8,064 bases of DNA, taken from assembly GCA_035623615.1 (NCBI GenBank), contig DASPTB010000009.1, positions 1 through 8,064 on the forward strand, written 5' to 3'. This DNA is from DASPTB01 sp035623615. Lineage in GTDB: Bacteria > Actinomycetota > UBA4738. Every line of letters begins with the position of its first letter. Position 1 is the stretch's first letter. The position numbers and the translations under genes were made by a program. The notes under the pieces were generated by a model. It saw nothing but the letters and a program-made list of their open reading frames with translations. It did not search any database and was not told the DNA's origin. This document shows positions 1-5,506 of this stretch, piece by piece.

Positions 1-1
1 G

Positions 2-2092
2 CCCCCCGTTCCCGAGTCCCCCGCTCCGGCGGAGGTTCCCGGTCCGTTCCCGTTCACTCCGGCTCCGGCCGCCGAGGACGCCCCGGTCGCCGACGCACCG
101 CCGCCGATCCCCGCGGCGGTCGCCGAGTCGGCGCCGCCCGAGCCTCCGCCGGCCCCCACGGGCCTCGTCGAGTCCATGCCGTCTGCGCCGGAGGTGCCGG
201 CCGCCGCGGTCGCGGAGTCGTCGCTCCCCGGTGAGCCGGCCGAGCCCGTTCTCGACCCGATGTTCCGTGCGGCAGGGGCGAGCCCCGCGCCCGCATCTCC
301 CGATGCGGCCGCTGCCTCGGACGCAGCCGCGGCCGCTCCGTTCGGCGCCGTCGCCGGCGAGCCGGTTCCGGCCTCGGACGTCGCCGCTTCCGCTGCGCCC
401 GAGACGCCCGCGGACGCCGCCCCGGACTTCTCCGACGGGGGCTTCGGTGAGCCCGAGGTGCTCGCTCCCGTCATCCCGATCGACATGGACGGCAAGTGGG
501 TCGCCGGCTCCGGCCGCGGCGCGAGGTCGTCGGGCCAGCGCCCGTCCAGGCGATCGCGCGGATTCGCGCTGAAGCGCTCGACGGACGAGAACCCGTTCCA
601 GGTCGTCGGTGACACCTCGCCGGAGGCCGGCGTGCCGGCCGATCTTCCCGCGGAGGCACCCGCCACTCCCCCGGCCGATGGCAAGCGGGGTTTCAGCCGG
701 GAGATCAGGTTCGGACGCAAGAAGAAGGAAGAGGCCGCGGCGGCTCCCGCCGGTTGGGAGCAGGCCCCGGGCGTGCCCCAGGCCGTTCCCGCCCAGCCTC
801 ACGGCGCCGACCCGACGTGGGGGGCGGTCCCGGCCGCCGCCGCGGTCTGGGGAGCGCCCCCGCCGCCCGTCGACGCTCCGCCCCCGGCAGCGGCTGTCCC
901 GGCAGCGGCTCCGGCACAGGTTGCACCGGATGCCCCCGCCGCCGCGGTCCCGGCGCAGGCACCGCCCGCGGTGGTCCCCGCGGTCCCGACCGCTGTTCCC
1001 TCGGCGGCGGTTCCGCCGCCGCCTCCGGGCGCGATCGCCCCGCAGACGCTGCCGGCGGCTCCCGGCTTCGGAGACGGCGCCGACGCGCCGTTCCCGGCTC
1101 CCGAGTTCACGCCGACGCCGGCGAAGCGGCGGCTACAGCTCCCGGCGTTCTTCACGAAGCGCTCGGGCGGGGGCGGCTCTCGCAAGCTGATCGCGGTGAT
1201 CGTGGTCGCGGCGCTCGTCGTCGCCGGCCTCGGCTACATGGTCCTCGGTCGCGGAAGCGGCGGGAGCACGCCGGCATTCGCGCTCGACCTCGCCGCCGGC
1301 CAGACCTACACCTACCGGATGAACGTCGCCATCGATGCGCACGTCTACGCGGGCGGCCGGTCGATCCCGGTCAACGAGGCGATGGGCGCCACGATGAAGT
1401 GGGACGTCCAGTCGGTCGACTCGCAGGGGAACGCGACGGTCTCCGTCGACATGAGCGACTTCACGATGAGCATGAACGGCCAGCAGCTGCCGGTCAGCGA
1501 GATCCCGAAGCAGGCGACGCACTACACGATGCGCGTGGCCCCCGACGGCTCGATCCTGCAGGGCGGCGCGCTGGGCATGCTCGGTGGCGGCAGCGCGTCG
1601 ACGGCCGGAGGCGTTCCCGGCACGGACCAGTTCACGCCGGTCCTTCCCGGTCACGACGTCAAGCCCGGCGACACGTGGACGAAGACGTACAGCCAGGTGC
1701 TTCCGTACGGCATGGGAACGATCCACGCCAAGACCCACAGCACGTATCTGCGCACTGAGTCCGTCGACGGTACGTCCGCTGCGGTCATCGTTTCGACCAC
1801 CTCGGTCCCGCTGCACATGCGGATCAATCTTCGACGCATGATGCAGCAGCTCGGCTCGAGCTCGTCGTCGGGCCTTCCCGCCGGCTCCAACCCCGTCATG
1901 ACCTACAAGGGTCACGTCAGGGGTCAGACGACGGGCTGGTTCGACCCCGACGCCCGCCAGCTGCTCAAGACCACGATGACGGCGCAGTTCGACATGCACA
2001 TCGGGATCACCGGCATCCCCGGTGGGATGCCCGGCGGACTGAACAGCATGAGCATGCGCGGCGCCATGACGGTGAGTCTGCAGAAGGCCTGA
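2..2092 (+). CDS. Pro/Ala-rich single-pass membrane protein with extracytoplasmic domain, 5'-partial
   Basis: The reading frame is open from the left edge, so the start codon is outside the window; 696 residues are visible and the frame ends at TGA 2090-2092. I do not recognise a named gene. Visible residues 1 to about 390 are low-complexity Pro/Ala/Val with scattered Asp/Glu, almost certainly disordered, interrupted by three basic clusters (about 172-192, 228-244 and 375-387). A single hydrophobic helix follows at about 396-416 (KLIAVIVVAALVVAGLGYMV). Arg/Lys on its N-terminal side suggests the disordered part is cytoplasmic and the C-terminus lies outside the membrane. Residues from about 425 to 696 look like a beta-rich domain, with alternating strands, a VKPGDTW motif near 553-559, and Ser/Gly- and Met/Gly-rich loops. 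The pattern is reminiscent of uncharacterised actinobacterial secreted domains such as DUF6263, but that is only an impression. The gene converges on the dedA-type gene, with 77 nt between the stops. Function unknown; an envelope role is inferred from topology alone. Confidence 0.85.
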   Translation, partial: PPVPESPAPAEVPGPFPFTPAPAAEDAPVADAPPPIPAAVAESAPPEPPPAPTGLVESMPSAPEVPAAAVAESSLPGEPAEPVLDPMFRAAGASPAPASPDAAAASDAAAAAPFGAVAGEPVPASDVAASAAPETPADAAPDFSDGGFGEPEVLAPVIPIDMDGKWVAGSGRGARSSGQRPSRRSRGFALKRSTDENPFQVVGDTSPEAGVPADLPAEAPATPPADGKRGFSREIRFGRKKKEEAAAAPAGWEQAPGVPQAVPAQPHGADPTWGAVPAAAAVWGAPPPPVDAPPPAAAVPAAAPAQVAPDAPAAAVPAQAPPAVVPAVPTAVPSAAVPPPPPGAIAPQTLPAAPGFGDGADAPFPAPEFTPTPAKRRLQLPAFFTKRSGGGGSRKLIAVIVVAALVVAGLGYMVLGRGSGGSTPAFALDLAAGQTYTYRMNVAIDAHVYAGGRSIPVNEAMGATMKWDVQSVDSQGNATVSVDMSDFTMSMNGQQLPVSEIPKQATHYTMRVAPDGSILQGGALGMLGGGSASTAGGVPGTDQFTPVLPGHDVKPGDTWTKTYSQVLPYGMGTIHAKTHSTYLRTESVDGTSAAVIVSTTSVPLHMRINLRRMMQQLGSSSSSGLPAGSNPVMTYKGHVRGQTTGWFDPDARQLLKTTMTAQFDMHIGITGIPGGMPGGLNSMSMRGAMTVSLQKA

Positions 2093-2140
2093 CCCCGAAG
2101 GCACCGGCCGACGATCCTCTCGCCGGCGATCCGGATTCGC

Positions 2141-2166
2141 GAGGGTCCCCGCGCGCGGGGGCCCTC
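2141..2166. terminator. GC-rich hairpin between convergent genes, likely bidirectional terminator
   Basis: Arms GAGGGTCCCC (2141-2150) and GGGGGCCCTC (2157-2166) pair over 10 positions with one G-T wobble, around the loop GCGCGC. It lies 48 nt past the stop of the left gene and only 3 nt past the stop of the opposing DedA gene. That position suits termination for both transcripts. No T-run follows on either strand, so it is not a textbook intrinsic terminator; U-less hairpins are often proposed as terminators in GC-rich actinobacteria. The structure is seen in the sequence; its activity is inferred. Confidence 0.6.
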
Positions 2167-2169
2167 ACC

Positions 2170-2838
2170 CTATTCGGGGGTGGGAGTCTGCGCGCCGGCG
2201 GCCGGCTCGCCCGCCCCCTCCTCCGCGCCCTCGGGCTTGCGGCGGGGGCCACGGGCCACCATCCACCAGACGAGGGCCACGACCAGGAGCACCGCCATCA
2301 CGATCGTGATCGGCAGCAGGTAGTTGCGCACGGTCGTCCACTGGGCGCCGAGCGCGTAGCCGGCGGCGCCGAGCCCGATCGTCCAGATCACCGAGCCGAG
2401 GAAGGTGTAGAGGGTGAAGGTCCCGAGCGGCATCTCGGCGATCCCCGCGGGGAGGCTGATGAAGGCGCGCACCACCGGCAGGAGACGGGACAGGAAGACG
2501 GCTGCCTCGCCGTAGCGTGCGAACCACACCTCGGCGCGGTCGATGTCGTGGTTGCGGACGAAGACGTACCTTCCCCAGCGCTCCGCCAACGGGCGCCCGC
2601 CCACGCGCCCCACCCAGTAGGCCACCCACGAGCCGACCAGCGTCCCGACCGTCCCGACGAGGATCACCAGGGGGAGCTCGAGGTGGCCCGAACCGCCCAC
2701 GACGGGGTTCGCGAAGGCCCCTCCGAACAGCATCACCACCTCGCTCGGAATGGGGATGCAGGCGGAGCCGAGAGCCATCAGCAGGAATATGCCGAGGTAT
2801 CCGTACTGTTCGACGGCGTGCGTGATGAAGTGTTCCAT
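2170..2838 (-). CDS. DedA / VTT-domain family membrane protein
   Basis: Predicted 222-residue polytopic inner-membrane protein of the DedA (SNARE-associated, VTT) family. Bacterial members are linked to membrane homeostasis, and some recycle undecaprenyl phosphate or other lipid carriers across the membrane. Family signatures are clear: the re-entrant motif around residues 24-43 (CIPIPSEVVMLFGG, Glu33), the GTVGTLVGSWVAYWVGRVGG block at 62-81, and the core FLSRLLPVVRAF motif at 115-126, with the conserved Arg118 and Arg124 and the following PAGIAEM. Hydrophobic segments follow at about 146-166 and 171-195, then a charged Pro/Ala/Glu tail that is probably cytoplasmic and disordered. I chose ATG 2838 because family members typically begin just before QYGYLGIF and a GGGGA element sits 6 nt upstream. 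An in-frame ATG at 2910 would add 24 residues but lacks any Shine-Dalgarno sequence. The gene is divergent from topA and convergent with the left gene, so it is probably its own transcript. Substrate specificity cannot be read from sequence. Confidence 0.9.
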   Translation of the reverse strand: MEHFITHAVEQYGYLGIFLLMALGSACIPIPSEVVMLFGGAFANPVVGGSGHLELPLVILVGTVGTLVGSWVAYWVGRVGGRPLAERWGRYVFVRNHDIDRAEVWFARYGEAAVFLSRLLPVVRAFISLPAGIAEMPLGTFTLYTFLGSVIWTIGLGAAGYALGAQWTTVRNYLLPITIVMAVLLVVALVWWMVARGPRRKPEGAEEGAGEPAAGAQTPTPE

Positions 2839-3043
2839 CGGGAGTCCCCGCGGGAGCGTAGCAGGGGCCACAGGGGCTCCGACCAGGGCAGAGTTCTGAT
2901 TCTGTGGCATCCATAGGGCTCAGACCGCGGCGGCGTCGGGCCGATGGCGTAGGGTGGGGGCGCCCCCCCGGGTTGTTGCCCCCTCCCCTTCCGTGTGAGA
3001 CACAAGGACGTTCGAGGGTGGACGAAAGAGGCACAAAAGGGAC
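2839..3043. promoter_or_regulatory. divergent promoter region between the DedA gene and topA
   Basis: These 205 nt separate two divergently transcribed starts and must hold promoters for both, unless the DedA protein starts at 2910. On the + strand TAGGGT (2950-2955) fits the actinobacterial -10 pattern TAnnnT and would give a topA leader of about 80 nt; no convincing -35 lies upstream. On the - strand TACGCT (2860-2855) also fits TAnnnT, about 17 nt before the preferred DedA start. A short direct repeat CAGGGGC occurs at 2862-2868 and 2871-2877. All promoter assignments are weak pattern matches. For topA, AAAGG (3036-3040) or GAAAGAGG (3024-3031) could serve as the ribosome site, but neither is ideally spaced. 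Confidence 0.4.
2956..2967. repeat. perfect G/C palindrome in the topA leader
   Basis: GGGGGCGCCCCC is a perfect 6+6 palindrome just downstream of the possible -10 TAGGGT (2950-2955). The first arm, with its upstream GGG, can instead pair with GCCCCCTCCC at 2978-2987: 6 bp, a T-T mismatch, then 3 bp, closing a loop of about 16 nt. Two mutually exclusive hairpins are therefore possible in the leader. It may be an operator, a leader structure, or simply composition in a GC-rich genome. Confidence 0.45.
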
Positions 3044-5485
3044 ATGGCGAAGCAACTGGTGATCGTGGAGTCGCCGACCAAGGCGAAGACGCTCGAGCGA
3101 TACCTGGGTGACGGATATCGCGTGGCGGCGTCCAAGGGCCACGTGCGCGACCTGCCCGCGGACCGCATGGGCGTCGACCCCGATCGCGACTTCCTCCCCG
3201 AATACGTGGTCAAGCCCGACTCGGAGGACACCGTCGAGTCGCTGAAGAAGGCGTTCCGCGGGTCCGACGGGCTCTGGCTCGCGACCGACTTCGACCGCGA
3301 GGGCGAGGCGATCGCCTGGCACGTGGCCGAGTCGATCGGGGCCGACCCGCAGACGGCCAACCGGGTGACCTTCACCGAGATCACGCGCGACGCCGTCCGC
3401 GCCGCGTTCGAGGAGCCGCGACGGATCGACTTCGCGCTCGTCGATGCCCAGCAGGCCCGTCGGATCCTCGACCGCCTGGTCGGGTACGAGCTGTCGCCGC
3501 TGCTGCAGAAGGGCCTGAAGCGCTGGGACCTGTCGGCCGGCCGGGTCCAGTCGGTGGCGCTTCGCCTGATCGTGGACCGCGAGCGGGAGATCGAGGCGTT
3601 CGTTGCCCGCGAGTACTGGAGTGTCGACGCTCGCCTGGCGCCGAACGGCGACGAGTCCGCGTTCCTCGCCCGCCTCATCCAGGTGGGTGACGAGAAGCTC
3701 GCGGCTTCGCCCGACAAGAAGGGTCTCGTCCTCTCCACACAAGAGGAAGCGGGCGCGCACGTGGAGCGCCTTCGAGGCGCCGCGTACCGCGTCGCCGAGG
3801 TTCGCCAGCGCGAGGTCAAGCGCACGCCGGCGCCGCCGTTCACGACGTCGACGTTGCAGCAGGAGGCCGCGCGCAAGCTCGGGTTCTCGGCGCGACGGAC
3901 CATGCAGATCGCGCAGCGCCTGTACGAGGGCATCGACCTGCCCGGTGAGGGCCAGGTCGGCCTCATCACCTACATGCGAACCGACTCGGTGAACATCGCC
4001 GATCAGGCGCTCGCCGAGATCGCCGAAGTGGTAAAGCAGCTTTACGGTTCGGAGTACACGCTCGCGACGCCGCGCCGCTACAAGAAGAAGCAGCGCGGCG
4101 CGCAGGAGGCCCACGAGGCCATCCGGCCGACGAGCTCGGCGCGCAATCCCGACGAGATGGAGCGGACACTCGACCGCGACCAGGCCCGGCTCTACCGGCT
4201 GATCTGGCAGCGGACGGTCGCGTCGCAGATGGCTGAGGCGCGCTTCGACCAGATCTCGGTCGACATCGCGGCCACGTCCGCGCAGGACGGCGGCGCCTCG
4301 TACCTGTTGCGCGCGACCGGCCAAACGCTCAAGTTCGACGGCTTCCGTCGTGTCTACTTCGAAGGGCGCGACGACGATCCCGACGAGGACGCCGAGGCGA
4401 ACCTCCCGCAGCTCACCGCCGAGCAGGTGCTGCGACTGCTGGAGCTGCTCCCCGAGCAGCACTTCACGCAGCCGCCACCGCGTTTCACCGAGGCGAGCCT
4501 CGTGAAAGCCTTGGAGGAGAACGGGATCGGCCGGCCGTCGACGTACGCACCGACGTTGTCGACGCTCGTGGATCGCGGCTACGTCCGCATCGAGGAGCGG
4601 CGGCTGTTCCCCGAAGACATCGGCATGGTCGTCACCGACATCCTCGTCGACCTGTTCCCCGAGGTCGTCGACATCGGGTTCACGGCGCGCATGGAAGAGG
4701 AGCTCGACGACATCGCGGAGGGGAACCGTCCGTGGGCAACGGTTCTGCGGGAGTTCTACGAGCCGTTCCACACCGACGTCGAGCGCGCCGGCGACAAGGT
4801 GAAGCCGCCGGAGGTGTTCCTGCAGGAGCGCTGCCCGAGGTGCGCCGAGGAAGGCCGCGAGCCCGGCAGGCTCGTCGTCAAGCTCGGCCGCTTCGGCAAG
4901 TTCGTGGGCTGCGAGAACTACCCCGAGTGCAAGTTCACGCGTCCGATGGAGGGCAACGGGCAGCCCGAGCCCGAGCTGCTCGACGAGCAGTGCCCCGAGT
5001 GCGGCAAGCAGCTCATGCGCCGCGTCGGCCGCTACGGTCCGTTCGTCGGATGCTCGGGCTACCCCGACTGCAAGTACGTCAAGAAGGAGCCCCCGCAGCG
5101 GATGGGCGTGACGTGCCCGAAGTGCGGCCAGGGCGAGCTGGTGCAGCGCCGCGGGCGCTTCGGGCCCTTCTACTCCTGCGAGCGATATCCCGAATGCGAC
5201 TTCTCCATCAACCAGATGCCCATGCCCGAGCCGTGCCCGAGCTGCAAGGGCCTCGTCGTGAAGGCTCGCGGCGACGCCACCCGGTGTACGAGCTGCGGCA
5301 AGGCGTGGGCCGCGGACGGCGCGGAGCTGTCCGAGGAAGAGGCGAAGGCGCTCGTCCCCAAGCCGCGCGCCAAGCGCGGAACGCGCTCGGCGCGCGGCTC
5401 GTCGACGAAGGCCCGCTCCGGGAACGGCCGGCGCCCGAAGGCGCGCGCCGGCGGCGGCGGCGGGGACGACGAAGCGAGCGCCTGA
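3044..5485 (+). CDS. topA: DNA topoisomerase I (type IA, omega protein)
   Basis: Relaxes negative supercoils by cutting one DNA strand through a 5'-phosphotyrosine link and passing the other; essential for topological balance during replication and transcription. The 813-residue product starts at ATG 3044 with MAKQLVIVESPTKAKT. The Toprim domain shows catalytic Glu9 and the acidic triad in TDFDREGE (Asp82, Asp84, Glu86) that binds magnesium. The active-site tyrosine is Tyr310 in LITYMRTDS, with Arg312 beside it. HEAIRPT (357-363) and GIGRPSTYAPTLSTL (495-509) are further type IA signatures. Four C-terminal zinc ribbons follow, with cysteines at 597/600/623/629, 650/653/670/676, 691/694/712/718 and 731/734/748/751. 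The last about 40 residues form a Lys/Arg/Gly-rich tail ending in GGDDEASA. All catalytic residues are present, so the enzyme should be active. It leads a probable operon with the transporter-Tmk fusion 21 nt downstream. Zinc ribbons are common in bacterial TopA generally, but mycobacterial and Streptomyces enzymes lack them. Confidence 0.98.
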   Translation: MAKQLVIVESPTKAKTLERYLGDGYRVAASKGHVRDLPADRMGVDPDRDFLPEYVVKPDSEDTVESLKKAFRGSDGLWLATDFDREGEAIAWHVAESIGADPQTANRVTFTEITRDAVRAAFEEPRRIDFALVDAQQARRILDRLVGYELSPLLQKGLKRWDLSAGRVQSVALRLIVDREREIEAFVAREYWSVDARLAPNGDESAFLARLIQVGDEKLAASPDKKGLVLSTQEEAGAHVERLRGAAYRVAEVRQREVKRTPAPPFTTSTLQQEAARKLGFSARRTMQIAQRLYEGIDLPGEGQVGLITYMRTDSVNIADQALAEIAEVVKQLYGSEYTLATPRRYKKKQRGAQEAHEAIRPTSSARNPDEMERTLDRDQARLYRLIWQRTVASQMAEARFDQISVDIAATSAQDGGASYLLRATGQTLKFDGFRRVYFEGRDDDPDEDAEANLPQLTAEQVLRLLELLPEQHFTQPPPRFTEASLVKALEENGIGRPSTYAPTLSTLVDRGYVRIEERRLFPEDIGMVVTDILVDLFPEVVDIGFTARMEEELDDIAEGNRPWATVLREFYEPFHTDVERAGDKVKPPEVFLQERCPRCAEEGREPGRLVVKLGRFGKFVGCENYPECKFTRPMEGNGQPEPELLDEQCPECGKQLMRRVGRYGPFVGCSGYPDCKYVKKEPPQRMGVTCPKCGQGELVQRRGRFGPFYSCERYPECDFSINQMPMPEPCPSCKGLVVKARGDATRCTSCGKAWAADGAELSEEEAKALVPKPRAKRGTRSARGSSTKARSGNGRRPKARAGGGGGDDEASA

Positions 5486-5486
5486 G

Positions 5487-5506
5487 GCTTGTAGCAGACT
5501 TCAAGC
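5487..5506 (+). promoter_or_regulatory. small hairpin filling the topA to MFS-tmk gap, no Shine-Dalgarno
   Basis: The 21 nt between the topA stop and the GTG at 5507 contain GCTTG (5487-5491) and CAAGC (5502-5506), with inner AG/CT pairs across a T-T mismatch and a CAGA tetraloop. No purine-rich ribosome site precedes the GTG, yet an in-frame TAG at 5492-5494 rules out any start further upstream. Translation may depend on coupling from topA, but the hairpin is short and its stability is uncertain. Confidence 0.4.

Noticed and set aside
890..990. Apparent short DNA repeats in the GC-rich codons of the Pro/Ala region
   Set aside because: They reflect low-complexity Pro/Ala/Val coding rather than a defined tandem repeat unit.
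176..2092. ATG 176 as the start of the left gene
   Set aside because: The same frame stays open with the same Pro/Ala-rich composition back to the window edge and no SD precedes ATG 176, so it is most likely an internal Met.
1133..2104. A 323-codon - strand frame opposite the left gene
   Set aside because: Arg/His/Ala-rich shadow without domain features; the + strand frame has a membrane helix and a coherent outer domain.
2839..2910. N-terminal extension of the DedA protein from ATG 2910
   Set aside because: The extra 24 residues are not DedA-like and no SD precedes that ATG; the ATG at 2838 matches the usual family start. A leaderless longer form cannot be fully excluded.
2165..4771. An 868-codon open frame on the - strand running across the DedA gene and the first two thirds of topA
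   Set aside because: It lies opposite topA and out of frame with the DedA gene, its product is Arg/Leu-rich low-quality sequence with no recognisable domain, and long antisense frames are expected where codons end in G or C.
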